A DNA stretch of 64,000 nt from Lawsonibacter faecis. GTDB lineage: Bacteria > Bacillota > Clostridia > Oscillospirales > Oscillospiraceae. Every line of letters begins with the position of its first letter. Within the stretch, counting starts at the first letter, position 1. The stretch lies in contig NZ_JACOPQ010000001.1 in the NCBI RefSeq assembly GCF_014287675.1, positions 310,001 through 374,000 on the forward strand, in the 5' to 3' direction. The translations under genes and the position numbers were made by a program. Below, piece after piece: positions 17,070 through 25,970 of this stretch. The notes under the pieces were generated by a model. The model saw only the letters and a program-made list of their open reading frames with translations, was not told where the DNA came from and made no database searches.

Positions 17070-18125
17070 GTGAAAAAAATTACAATTGTGGGCTGCGGCA
17101 GCACCGGCCATGCCCTGGCCGCCCTGCTGGCCCAGAAGGGGCACGAGGTCTGCCTCACCGACTCAAGCGCTTACGCCGATATGCTGAATGAGAGCGCCCG
17201 CATCGGCACCATCAGGCTGGCCGGCTTCGCCCGTGGGGAGGGCACCCCCGCCAGAATCACCGGCGACGTGGCCGGCGCGGTGGGCGCGGCCGAGCTCATT
17301 ATCTGCTGCACCATCTCCAACCGGGACGAGGAGGTCGCCCGGATGATCGCCCCCTACCTGGATGAGAGCAAAAGCGTGCTCATCGGCGCGGGCAACTGCG
17401 GCAGTCTCGTCTACCGCAGGGTCTTCGACGCATGCGGCAGATCCGGCGTGCTGCTGGGCGAGGTGGGGGGCAATTTCTTTCCCTGCCGCCTGTCGGAGGA
17501 CAGGACCGCCACCATCGGCCTCCCGCTCGGTCCCAAGGCCATCGCCGCCTTCCCTCCCAGGGACACTCCCCGCCTGGCGGAGGCCTTCCGGGAGGTCTGG
17601 GAGTTCACCCCGGCAAAGAGCATCCTCCTCGCCGCCTTTAACGGCCCCAACCTCATCACCCACCCGGCGGGCGCGGTGCTGAACGCGGCGGCCATTGAGA
17701 ACAGCGGCGGCGCCTTTAACCTCTTTCAGGACGGCGTCAGTCCCGGCTTCATACGGCTGGTGGACCGCCTCTGGGAGGAGAAGCGCTCGGTCTTCGAGGC
17801 CCTGGGCTTCACCCCCGCACCCTCCCCCCGGAAGATGTTCGAGGGCATTCTGGACGAGCACGACGAGACCTACCGCTACTTCCGCCAGATGGGCGGGCCC
17901 GGCAGTCTGGACCACCGCTATATCACCGAGGACATTCCGCTGCTCATCTGTATGTTTATCTCCGTGGCGAGAGCGGCGGGCGTCGCCGTGCCGCTGTATG
18001 AGAGCATGGTCAACCTCCTCTCCGCCGTCACCGGGGACGACTTCTACGCCCGGGGCCGCACCCTGGAAAACCTGGGCATGGGCGGTCTCTCCAGAGAAGA
18101 GGTCCTGGCCCGCTTCTGCGGCTGA
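17070..18125 (+). CDS. Opine/octopine dehydrogenase-family oxidoreductase
   Basis: This 351-residue NAD(P)-dependent enzyme has an N-terminal Rossmann motif GCGSTG (residues 8-13) and, in the C-terminal half, the opine-dehydrogenase catalytic region FNGPNLITHPAGAVLNAA with the conserved His near residue 197. It starts with GTG behind a good GGAGG site, 47 bp after dctM. Family members reversibly join an amino acid with a 2-keto acid to give an opine, or split one. In a catabolic cluster with an acid importer the cleavage direction is more plausible. The precise substrate is unknown. Confidence 0.85.
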   Translation: MKKITIVGCGSTGHALAALLAQKGHEVCLTDSSAYADMLNESARIGTIRLAGFARGEGTPARITGDVAGAVGAAELIICCTISNRDEEVARMIAPYLDESKSVLIGAGNCGSLVYRRVFDACGRSGVLLGEVGGNFFPCRLSEDRTATIGLPLGPKAIAAFPPRDTPRLAEAFREVWEFTPAKSILLAAFNGPNLITHPAGAVLNAAAIENSGGAFNLFQDGVSPGFIRLVDRLWEEKRSVFEALGFTPAPSPRKMFEGILDEHDETYRYFRQMGGPGSLDHRYITEDIPLLICMFISVARAAGVAVPLYESMVNLLSAVTGDDFYARGRTLENLGMGGLSREEVLARFCG

Positions 18126-18170
18126 CCGGGGGAAGGACATCGGCGCATTCAAACTGGGAGGAGCTCTGCT

Positions 18171-19361
18171 ATGCTGCTGACACATAAGATCGTACAGCCC
18201 TTTATCCGCACACTGGAGGAGGCCCTGCCTTACCGGGTGACCATCACCGACGTGAACGGCTACATCATCGGCAGCAGCGACACCTCCCGCCTCAACCAGT
18301 TCCACCCCTCGGCCTATGAGATTATCCAGGGCCGCCAGCCGGTGGAGACCCTGAGTCCCGACGGCATCTGGGACATCCCGGAGGGGGTTATCCTGGGCAG
18401 CGGCGAGAAGATTGAGTACGAGGGAGAGTGCATCGGCCTCATCGGCCTCATCGGGCCGCCGGAGGAGCTCCAGCTCCATGTGAAGACCGCCGCCCTCATG
18501 CTCAAGCTTCTGCTGGACCGCAAGCGGGCCCAGGAGGAGGTGCAGCTCCTCACCGCCGAGAAAAACACCTTCATCGCCAATCTGGTCCTCGGCCAGCCCG
18601 GCGACGAGCGGCGGGTGGAGGACCGGGGCAGGCTCTACGGCCTGGACCTCCACCTGCCCAGGACGGTGGCCGTCATCCGGCCCGACTTCGCCCGGTTTGA
18701 AAACGAGGAGCCGCTGGCCCTGTCAAAAATCCGCCGGGAGCTCTTCGCCATGGTCAAGGCCGCCTTCCCTCACGATCAGGATATGCTCTGCGAGCTCTAC
18801 ACCGAGAAGATCATCGTCCTCTCCGCCTCCGAGTGCCACAACGACGCCCAGCGGAGGAGGAAGATAACCGAGAAAGCCCTTCACCACTTCGCACACCAGG
18901 CCCGGAGCCGCTTTGCCATCCCTCTGCTCATCGGCGTCAGCGCGGAGGAGCGGGAGTTCACCCGTTACAATCTGTCCTACGACCAGGCCATTCTGGCCAT
19001 GGACATCGGCGGCCGGACCAAGGGCGCCGACGGGATTTACTACTACGAGGATATGCGCCTGGGCCGGCTGGCCGCCGGGCTGAGCGCCGGGGCGGCCGAT
19101 ATGCTCCGGGACAGCGTCATCGACAAGCTGAGGGCGGCGGGCGAGGAGGGGCTGATAGAGACCCTTGTCTGCTACTTTGAGCACAACACCAGCGTCAGCG
19201 ATACCGCCGCCGCCCTCTTCCTCCACCGCAACACCCTGCAGTACCGCTTCAGGCAGGTCAAGGACATCACCGGATTCGACCTGCGGCAGATCGACGATCT
19301 GCTGCTGCTGCGCCTGGCCGTACTGCGCTACCAATATCACCAGCCCGACAGGAAGGACTGA
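18171..19361 (+). CDS. CdaR-family transcriptional regulator (sugar-diacid type)
   Basis: This 396-residue protein has an N-terminal diacid-recognition domain (VTITDVNGYIIGSSDTSRLN; HPSAYEIIQGRQPVETL), a central GGDEF-like/PucR-type region and a C-terminal helix-turn-helix (SVSDTAAALFLHRNTLQYRF). This is the CdaR architecture, which in E. coli activates glucarate/galactarate genes. Its position between two enzyme genes suggests it is a pathway-specific regulator that senses the imported acid. The start ATG at 18171 follows GGGAGGAG. Confidence 0.88.
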   Translation: MLLTHKIVQPFIRTLEEALPYRVTITDVNGYIIGSSDTSRLNQFHPSAYEIIQGRQPVETLSPDGIWDIPEGVILGSGEKIEYEGECIGLIGLIGPPEELQLHVKTAALMLKLLLDRKRAQEEVQLLTAEKNTFIANLVLGQPGDERRVEDRGRLYGLDLHLPRTVAVIRPDFARFENEEPLALSKIRRELFAMVKAAFPHDQDMLCELYTEKIIVLSASECHNDAQRRRKITEKALHHFAHQARSRFAIPLLIGVSAEEREFTRYNLSYDQAILAMDIGGRTKGADGIYYYEDMRLGRLAAGLSAGAADMLRDSVIDKLRAAGEEGLIETLVCYFEHNTSVSDTAAALFLHRNTLQYRFRQVKDITGFDLRQIDDLLLLRLAVLRYQYHQPDRKD

Positions 19362-19367
19362 TCCCAC

Positions 19368-20336
19368 ATGGCCGAGAGCGCAGCCATCCCCTATCTCAGC
19401 GAGGACGAGGCCGGTTCCCTGGTCACGCTCCCGATGCTCCTCCGTGCGGCGGAGCGGTTCTTCTCCGGACCGGAGCGCCCGCCCCTCCGTGAGGAGGCGG
19501 CCGCCGGGGATTTCCGCCTTCTCACCGGCGGTGAGGACGGCCTGCTGCTGACCGGCTGGCTCCGCCCGGACGGCGGCGCCGGCGTTCTCTGCGCCGCGGA
19601 GCGGGAGAGCGGCGCACCCAGGCTGCTGCTGCCCCTCCGGCCCCTTCTCCAGCTGGCCGCCCGGACGGGCCACAGCCTCCTGGCGGCCAGCCGGCTGTGC
19701 CGCAGGCCGCCGCGCCACATCGCCTTTCTTGGGTCCGGGCCGGCCCTGCTCCAGAGCGTGAGCGCCTTTGACGCCCTGTTCGAGCCCAACTGCATCAACA
19801 TCTTCTGCGGCGACAGGGCGGGTGTGGAGCGCTGCCGCGCCCTGCTCCACAACCGTGTGGAATCCCCCGTCTATTTCTCACGGACCACCAAGGAGGCCGT
19901 CGCCGCCGCGGATCTCATCGTCTGCGGCGGGGAGGAGCAGCCCCCCGCCCTCCTGGCGGAGTGGCTGGCACCCGGCGTCACCATCGTGGCCTGTACGCTG
20001 CACAACGCCCTCCCCCCCGAGCTGCCGGGCCAGCTCGACAAGTGGGTGCTGGGCTGCCGGGACTTCGATCTCCCCCGGCTCCGTGCCGTGCCCGGCCTCT
20101 CCCAGGCCGGGGAGAAGTCCATCCGCGGCGATCTGGCCGGGCTCCTCTCCGGCGCGCTGCCCGGCCGGGAGACGGAGGAGGAGTCCATTCTCTATACCCA
20201 CGACGGGGCCGTCGGGCTGGCGCTGCCCCTGGCCGCGGAGATCTGCCGGGCCTATTTCGCCCAGCGCCAGGCAGACCGGGCCAAAACATCAAAACACGAC
20301 TCAGAAAAGAGGAAAACACTATGGGTTTCAGAGTAA
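19368..20336 (+). CDS. Ornithine cyclodeaminase/mu-crystallin-family protein
   Basis: This 322-residue protein fits the ornithine cyclodeaminase/mu-crystallin fold: N-terminal LSEDEA, a Rossmann region HIAFLGSGPALLQS, and the closing block GEKSIRGDLAGLLSGALPGR followed by THDGAVGLAL. The family includes ketimine reductases, alanine dehydrogenases and iminosuccinate reductase, all acting at C-N bonds. The nucleotide loop (GSGPALL) is somewhat divergent from the usual GxGxQ, so cofactor use should be tested. It starts 6 bp after the regulator and overlaps the next gene by 16 bp. Confidence 0.78.
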   Translation: MAESAAIPYLSEDEAGSLVTLPMLLRAAERFFSGPERPPLREEAAAGDFRLLTGGEDGLLLTGWLRPDGGAGVLCAAERESGAPRLLLPLRPLLQLAARTGHSLLAASRLCRRPPRHIAFLGSGPALLQSVSAFDALFEPNCINIFCGDRAGVERCRALLHNRVESPVYFSRTTKEAVAAADLIVCGGEEQPPALLAEWLAPGVTIVACTLHNALPPELPGQLDKWVLGCRDFDLPRLRAVPGLSQAGEKSIRGDLAGLLSGALPGRETEEESILYTHDGAVGLALPLAAEICRAYFAQRQADRAKTSKHDSEKRKTLWVSE

Positions 20337-21739
20337 ACGCGCAGGATATCACCACCAACTACACACAGACCCTGGCCGAGTTCACGGCCAGCCTGAAATA
20401 TGAGGACATCCCTCCCGAGGTCCTGGAGCGGGCCAAGCATTTTACCATGCAGACCATCGGCGTCTCCCTGGGGGCAAAGGGGCTGCCCATGACCGATAAG
20501 GCCATCGCCATCGGCAAGGCCTGCGGCGTGGGTGAGCCGGAGGCCACCCTCTGGGTGGACGGGTCCAAGGTCAGCATGACCAGCGCCGTCTTCGCGAACA
20601 GCACCATGGCCGACATTCTGGACTGGGAGGACTGCTCCTGGACCGGCCACCCCTCCGCTGGCGTCATCCCCGTGGCCTGGGCGGCGGCTGAGGCACACCA
20701 CAAGTCCGGAAAGGAGTTTCTCACCGCCGTGGTGGCCGCCTATGAGGTCTATCAGCGCATCGCCATGGTGGTTCAGCCCCCCAGGGACTGGGACATCATG
20801 AAGGGCTGGGGCCTCACCTCCTGGCAGGTTTTCGCCGGGGTGGTGCCAGCCGCCAAGCTCATGGGTCTGAGCGCCGAGCAGATTAACCAGGCCTTTGGCT
20901 TCGGCGTCCTCTGCTGTCCCATACAGAGCAATCTCCATCATATCACCATGTCCGACGCCTACCACTTCGAGCACGGCTTCCGCGCCAAGGACGGCATTCT
21001 GGCCGCCATGGCGGCCAAGGCGGGCGTGGACAACTACATGGACTGCTTTGACGACACCTACTCCTTCGACTACCACATGACCCCCGAGCCCCAGCGGGAC
21101 TGGTACACCAGGGATCTGGGCACCCGCTGGCTGATGATGGAGGTTCTCATCAAGCACTGGCCCGCCAATATGTGGCTCCAGACTCCCATTGAGCTGGCCC
21201 ACAACATTACCACCAAAAACGGCATCAAGCCGGAGGATATCGCGGATATTGAGCTGGATCCCCCCACCGTGGGCCGGATGTACTTCTCCCCCGAGGGCTT
21301 CAACTCCCTCACCCAGGCCCAGTTCAGCGCCCCCTTCATGCTGGCGGCCTATCTGCTGGAGCCCACCCCCGGACCCGGCTGGTTCGACCGCGCCAAGCTC
21401 ACCGACCCCAAAATTCTGGAGCTGGCCGCCAAGGTCCACGGCGGTCCCAGCGACCCCCACTACCTGGGGCTGTGCTTCAAGGGCTTCCAGAACGGCGAGT
21501 TCCCCACCAAGAAGCTGACCATCACCACCAGGGACGGCAGGCAGTACAGCGAGAGTATGGACTGCCACCCCGGCCATCCCCGGAATATGCTCACCCACCA
21601 GGAGTTCATCGAGCGCTTCAAGGTACAGGCGGCCCCCACGCTCCGCGGCGAGCGGCTGGAGCGGGCGGCCCGCGCCCTGGCGGAGCTGGAAGCGTGCGGC
21701 GATATCGCCGCCATCAGCCCCCTCCTCTGCGGCGAATAA
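20321..21739 (+). CDS. MmgE/PrpD-family protein
   Basis: This 472-residue protein belongs to the MmgE/PrpD superfamily (2-methylcitrate dehydratase, cis-aconitate decarboxylase, iminodisuccinate epimerase). Landmarks are LDWEDCSWTGHPSAGVIPVAWA near residue 105, a GWGLTSWQVFAGVVPAAKLMGL helix and a Gly/Asp-rich C-terminal domain (HPGHPRNMLT). The start MGFRVNAQ follows AGAGGA at 20321; a much longer frame upstream overlaps the previous gene and is rejected. It probably catalyses hydration, decarboxylation or epimerisation of a di- or tricarboxylic acid; the substrate is unknown. Confidence 0.88.
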   Translation: MGFRVNAQDITTNYTQTLAEFTASLKYEDIPPEVLERAKHFTMQTIGVSLGAKGLPMTDKAIAIGKACGVGEPEATLWVDGSKVSMTSAVFANSTMADILDWEDCSWTGHPSAGVIPVAWAAAEAHHKSGKEFLTAVVAAYEVYQRIAMVVQPPRDWDIMKGWGLTSWQVFAGVVPAAKLMGLSAEQINQAFGFGVLCCPIQSNLHHITMSDAYHFEHGFRAKDGILAAMAAKAGVDNYMDCFDDTYSFDYHMTPEPQRDWYTRDLGTRWLMMEVLIKHWPANMWLQTPIELAHNITTKNGIKPEDIADIELDPPTVGRMYFSPEGFNSLTQAQFSAPFMLAAYLLEPTPGPGWFDRAKLTDPKILELAAKVHGGPSDPHYLGLCFKGFQNGEFPTKKLTITTRDGRQYSESMDCHPGHPRNMLTHQEFIERFKVQAAPTLRGERLERAARALAELEACGDIAAISPLLCGE

Positions 21740-21754
21740 GGGGAGGATACGGAT

Positions 21755-22468
21755 ATGTATTACGGCTGGAGGGCCAAAATCGGCCTCATTATCCCGGTAA
21801 ACGGCGCCGCGCCCGAGTATGAATTCCACAAATATGCCCCTGACGGGGTCGCCACCCTGACCCAGCGCCTCCTCTTTGAGAAGGTGGACCGGACTGGGCT
21901 GGAGGCCCTGGGGGCCCAGGTGGAGGACGCCGCCCGGCTCCTCGCCCACGCCGGGCCTGACCTGCTGATGTTCGGCTGTACCACCGGCAGCCTCATCAAG
22001 GGCGCCGGGTACGACGCGCAGCTGTGCGGGCGGATGGAGGCCGCCGCGGGCGGCATTCCCTCCCTGACCACCTCCACCGCCGTCCTCCAGGCGCTGAAGG
22101 CGCTCAAGGCAAAAAAAGTGGCCGTCGCAACCCCCTACTCCGCCGCCGTGGACGAGGCGGAGCGGAAATTCCTGGAGGACAACGGCTTTGAGGTGCTGAG
22201 CATCCGGGGGCTGGGCTACACCGAGCCCAACTGTATGCCCGCCACCACCTTCAACCAGATGTACCGCCTGTCCGGAGAGGTCATGTGCCCCGAGGCCGAC
22301 GTGCTCTTTGTCAGCTGCACGGGCCTGGGTGTTGCGGACGGCATCCCCATGCTGGAGCGGGACTTCGGCGTGCCGGTGGTGACCAGCAACCAGGCCTCCC
22401 TGTGGTGCGCCCTGCGCGCACTCTCCATCCGGGACGACGTGGGCCTGGGCGAGCTGTTCCGGCACTGA
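21755..22468 (+). CDS. Maleate isomerase / Asp-Glu racemase superfamily protein
   Basis: This 237-residue protein has the two catalytic cysteines of the Asp/Glu racemase superfamily: FGCTTGS in the first half and VSCTGLGVADG in the second. The start (WRAKIGLIIPVNG) and the pattern of the second half (LKAKKVAVATPYSAAVDEAE) are most like maleate cis-trans isomerase and arylmalonate decarboxylase. It would isomerise or racemise a dicarboxylic or amino acid. It follows the MmgE/PrpD gene by 15 bp and is probably in the same transcript. Confidence 0.85.
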   Translation: MYYGWRAKIGLIIPVNGAAPEYEFHKYAPDGVATLTQRLLFEKVDRTGLEALGAQVEDAARLLAHAGPDLLMFGCTTGSLIKGAGYDAQLCGRMEAAAGGIPSLTTSTAVLQALKALKAKKVAVATPYSAAVDEAERKFLEDNGFEVLSIRGLGYTEPNCMPATTFNQMYRLSGEVMCPEADVLFVSCTGLGVADGIPMLERDFGVPVVTSNQASLWCALRALSIRDDVGLGELFRH

Positions 22469-22484
22469 TGCGACATACCTGCGT

Positions 22485-22517
22485 GAGCGCCGCCGCCCGG
22501 CAGTGGGGGCGGCGCTC
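22485..22517 (+). repeat. Intercistronic hairpin within the catabolic operon
   Basis: The 10-bp arms GAGCGCCGCC (22485-22494) and GGCGGCGCTC (22508-22517) can pair between the isomerase-like gene and the FAD oxidoreductase gene. There is no T run, so it is more likely an mRNA processing or stability element than a terminator. Confidence 0.5.
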
Positions 22518-22562
22518 CGCTTCGCCTCTGGCGGAAAATCTGCATAGAAGGAGAGTGATCTT

Positions 22563-23831
22563 GTGGAGCGATACGCCATCGTGGGCTTCGGCTGCGCGGG
22601 CTACCACTGCGCCCGGTCCCTGCGGGAGAACGGCTTCAACGGCGAGATCCACGTCTATACCGACACGGGCCGCGCACCGGAGAACCCCATGCTCACCACC
22701 TACGTGACCGCGGGCAGACTGCCCGAGGAGGCGGGCTGTCCCTTCGGCTCCCTGGAGAACATAACCCGGAACCTGGGCCTGACCGTACACCCCGGGCGCG
22801 TCTCCCTGGTCTCCCCGGCGGACATGGAGGTGCGCAGCCAATCCGGGCGCGCGGCGGTCTACGACAAGCTGCTGGTCTCCACCGGCGCGCGGGCCTTTGT
22901 GCCGCCCATGGACGGGCAGGACAGCCCCAGCGCCTATACCATGCGCACCATGGACGACGCCCGCCGCCTCCGCGCCCGTCTGGAGCGGGGGGACGTAAAG
23001 TCCGCCGTGGTGGTGGGGGCCTCCATGGTGGGCATCAAGGTTGTGGAGCTGCTGCGGCAGCGGGGCGTGGACTGCACCCTCAGCGATATGGCCCCCCATA
23101 TCTTCCCCCTGGCCGCCTTCGACACCGTCGCCGCCGAGATTGAGCGCCGCCTGGAGCGCGCGGGGGTGGCTCTGGCCTTCGGCCGGGGCATCTCCGGCCT
23201 CCGGGACCGCTCCGAGGGGGGCGTGAGCGTCCTCCTGTCCGACGGGTCCTGCGTGGCATGCGACATTGCGGTGCTGTGCATCGGCACCCGGCCCAATCTG
23301 GAGCTTCTGCCCCCCGGAGCCCTCAGCCGGGACCGGGGCGGCATTCTGGTGGACGAGACCATGGAGTCGTCGGTCCCCGGCGTCTACGCTGCGGGAGACT
23401 GCGCCTCCTGCACCAATCTCCAGACCGGCGTCCCCCAGGCGGTGGGCCTCTGGGCCAACGCGGGCCGGCAGGGCGACGTGGCCGGGGCCTCCATGGCCGG
23501 CGTCAGGGACGTCTATGAGGGAAATCTGGTGCATAACATCACCCATTTCATGGACATGGACTTTATCAGCCTGGGGGACAGGGGCCTTCCGGGCGAGCAC
23601 CGGGTCTACAGCCGCCGGGACGGCGGTCTGTGGCTGGAGGCCACGACGGACGGCGGAGAGCTCCGGTGCGTCAATATTCTGGACTGCAAGGAGATCAGCG
23701 GCATTGTGAGAGGCCTCCTGCTCAGGCAGCTCCGGGGCGGCGGCGCGCCGGACATCCTGCTGCTGGAGAAGCTGCGCCGCTCCGGCGTGGACGGGGCGTT
23801 TATCAAACTGCTGGAGGGGGAAGTGCAATGA
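22563..23831 (+). CDS. FAD/NAD(P)-dependent oxidoreductase
   Basis: This 422-residue pyridine-nucleotide-dependent flavoprotein has an N-terminal FAD motif (VGFGCAGYHCA), a second nucleotide-binding motif (VVVGASMVGIKVVELL) and the flavin motif VYAAGDCA. It starts with GTG after AAGGAGAG. Its stop overlaps the start of the molybdopterin enzyme gene (ATGA), so the two are coupled. It probably passes electrons between NAD(P)H and the ferredoxin/molybdoenzyme pair, as small NADH-dependent reductases do in related complexes; this role is inferred from context. Confidence 0.88.
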   Translation: MERYAIVGFGCAGYHCARSLRENGFNGEIHVYTDTGRAPENPMLTTYVTAGRLPEEAGCPFGSLENITRNLGLTVHPGRVSLVSPADMEVRSQSGRAAVYDKLLVSTGARAFVPPMDGQDSPSAYTMRTMDDARRLRARLERGDVKSAVVVGASMVGIKVVELLRQRGVDCTLSDMAPHIFPLAAFDTVAAEIERRLERAGVALAFGRGISGLRDRSEGGVSVLLSDGSCVACDIAVLCIGTRPNLELLPPGALSRDRGGILVDETMESSVPGVYAAGDCASCTNLQTGVPQAVGLWANAGRQGDVAGASMAGVRDVYEGNLVHNITHFMDMDFISLGDRGLPGEHRVYSRRDGGLWLEATTDGGELRCVNILDCKEISGIVRGLLLRQLRGGGAPDILLLEKLRRSGVDGAFIKLLEGEVQ

Positions 23832-25963
23832 CGGAACTGGAAAAGCTGCGCAAAGCAAAGATACCCTGCCCTGAGACGGGCATTACGGTCAGGCATACGC
23901 TCTGCGACATCTGTACGCCGGACAACCACTGCGGCGTGGACGCCTATGTGCTGGACGGCCGGGTCATCAAGGTGGAGGGCACGAAGGAACATCCCCACAA
24001 CCACGGCCTGCTCTGCACCAAGGGCGCGGCCAACCGGGAGTATATCTACCGGGAGGACCGGCTGAGAACCCCCATGAGGCGGGTGGGCAGGCGGGGCGAG
24101 GGGAAATTCGTGCCCATCACCTGGGACGAGGCCTACGACGAAATCGTCCGCCGCCTGGACGCCGTCCGCAGAGAGGAAGGCGCCGACGCGGTGGCCTTCT
24201 TCTCCGGATATACCAAGTGGTACCGTACGCTGCTCAAGCGCTTTGCCTACTCCTTCGGGTCGGTAAATTACGGCACTGAGTCCAGCGTCTGCTTCGACGC
24301 CACCTTCATGGCGTGGGCCGCCACCACCGGCTCCTTCGCCGTGCCCGATCTGGACCGCGCCGCCACTTACATCGGCTGGGGATACGGCCCACACTACTCC
24401 GGCCACCTGTCGGTGGGCGGGATGCAGGCCTTCAAGGAGCGGGGCGGCAGGCTGCTCATTGTGGACCCGAAAATCACTCCGGCGGTCAAGATGGCCGATC
24501 TGCACCTGCAGCTCAAGCCCGGCACCGACGGCGCGCTGGCCCTGGGCATCGCCAAGGTCATCCTGGACAACGGCTGGGCCGACATGGACTACGTGGAGAA
24601 GCACACCGCCGGCTTTGAGGAATACCGGGCGGAGGTGCAGAAGTTCGACTTGAAGACGGTGGAGGAGATCACCGGCGTGGCCCCCAAACTGGTGGCAGCC
24701 GCCGCGGAGCTCATCGCCACGGGCGGCCCGGCCTGTATGCACCAGAGCGCCTCCCCCATCACCCAGCACAGGAACGGCTTCCAGAACTACCGCGCCATTC
24801 TCGCCCTCCTGGCCCTGACGGGGAACTACGATTGCCCAGGCGGCAATATTCCCATCCATTTTACTTACAACTACCAGGCCGCCGGCTTCGCCACCCGGGA
24901 GCGGGAGTACACCACCGCTACCCGCCCCGCCGGGGACCGGACGCGCATCGGCGCGGACCGCTTTCCCGTGTGGAATCTGTTCCAGGACGAATTTCAGGCC
25001 ATGGACCTGAGCCGCCAGATACTGGAGGGGACGCCGTACCCGGTCAAGGCGCTCTTCGCCTGCGGGATGAACCTTCTCATGTTCCCGGACACGGACCAGC
25101 TCCGCCGGGCCCTGGAAAAGCTGGACTTCTTCGTGGATATCGACCTCTTTGAGACCCCCTGCACCAGGTACGCCGATATCGTTCTGCCCGCCTGTACCTC
25201 CTTTGAGCGGGGCGAGTACCGGGTCTACCCCTCCGGCCACTCCTTCTATACCAAGCCCGTTATCGACCCGCTCTACGAGAGCCGGAGCGATGCCGATATC
25301 ATCACCGATCTGGCCCGGCGGCTCACCCCGGAGGATACCCTCCTCTGCCAGGGCTATGAGGCCGCCATCGACTATATTCTCCAGGATCTGAGCATCTCGG
25401 TGGCCGGCTTGAAGGATAGCGAGTTCCCCGTCATGACTCCGGAGGCCCGTCCGCCCCGGGTGGGCCTGACCCGGACGCAGGGGTGCCCCACCCCCTCGGG
25501 CAAATTTGAGTTCAGCTCCACCCTGCTGGCCCGGTGCGGCGTGAACCCGGTGCCCAATTACCCCGAGAACCTCCGCCGCCCCGAGGGCGGGCGGAAATTC
25601 ATCCTTGCCACCGGCGTGCGCCTGCCCAACGCCCTCCACTCGCGGCTTCATAAGGTACCCTGGCTGCGCAGCCTCCGGCCGGAGCCCATGGCGGACATCA
25701 GCCTGGCCGATGCTGCCCGCCTGGAGCTGGAACGGGGAGACACGGTCCGCCTCACCACCGACGGCGGCTCCCTCTGCGTCAAGGTAAACCCCACCTCCAC
25801 CGTGCTCCCGGGGACCGTCCATCTGTTCCACGGCTATGAGAAGGCCAACGTCAACGCCCTCCTCCCCGCGGACTGGCTGGACCCCTGCACCGGCTTCCCC
25901 GCCTACAAGAGCATCGGCTGCGACATGGAGAAGTGCCCCGCGCCGGACGGGGAGAAAGGATGA
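23828..25963 (+). CDS. Molybdopterin oxidoreductase (DMSO-reductase family)
   Basis: This 711-residue bis-molybdopterin enzyme carries an N-terminal [4Fe-4S] site (Cys26, Cys29, Cys35, Cys63; CX2CX5CX27C) and a likely molybdenum ligand Cys155 in ESSVCFDA. The middle contains cofactor-binding stretches (GWGYGPHYSG; VDPKITPAVKMADLHLQLKPG), and the C-terminal domain starts near GKFEFSS. No twin-arginine signal is visible, so it is cytoplasmic. The next gene encodes a matching four-cluster ferredoxin. The substrate could be an S- or N-oxide or, in this setting, an organic acid hydroxylation/reduction. Confidence 0.92.
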   Translation: MTELEKLRKAKIPCPETGITVRHTLCDICTPDNHCGVDAYVLDGRVIKVEGTKEHPHNHGLLCTKGAANREYIYREDRLRTPMRRVGRRGEGKFVPITWDEAYDEIVRRLDAVRREEGADAVAFFSGYTKWYRTLLKRFAYSFGSVNYGTESSVCFDATFMAWAATTGSFAVPDLDRAATYIGWGYGPHYSGHLSVGGMQAFKERGGRLLIVDPKITPAVKMADLHLQLKPGTDGALALGIAKVILDNGWADMDYVEKHTAGFEEYRAEVQKFDLKTVEEITGVAPKLVAAAAELIATGGPACMHQSASPITQHRNGFQNYRAILALLALTGNYDCPGGNIPIHFTYNYQAAGFATREREYTTATRPAGDRTRIGADRFPVWNLFQDEFQAMDLSRQILEGTPYPVKALFACGMNLLMFPDTDQLRRALEKLDFFVDIDLFETPCTRYADIVLPACTSFERGEYRVYPSGHSFYTKPVIDPLYESRSDADIITDLARRLTPEDTLLCQGYEAAIDYILQDLSISVAGLKDSEFPVMTPEARPPRVGLTRTQGCPTPSGKFEFSSTLLARCGVNPVPNYPENLRRPEGGRKFILATGVRLPNALHSRLHKVPWLRSLRPEPMADISLADAARLELERGDTVRLTTDGGSLCVKVNPTSTVLPGTVHLFHGYEKANVNALLPADWLDPCTGFPAYKSIGCDMEKCPAPDGEKG

Positions 25964-25970
25964 TGCCAAG

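Noticed and set aside
19961..20320. A 120-residue N-terminal extension of the MmgE/PrpD protein
   Set aside because: It overlaps the ornithine-cyclodeaminase-like gene in another frame and is Arg/Pro-rich; the family normally begins near the ATG at 20321.
20252..22579. A 775-codon minus-strand open frame across the MmgE/PrpD and isomerase genes
   Set aside because: It spans two well-supported plus-strand genes and shows only the Gly/His/Val-rich pattern of antisense frames.
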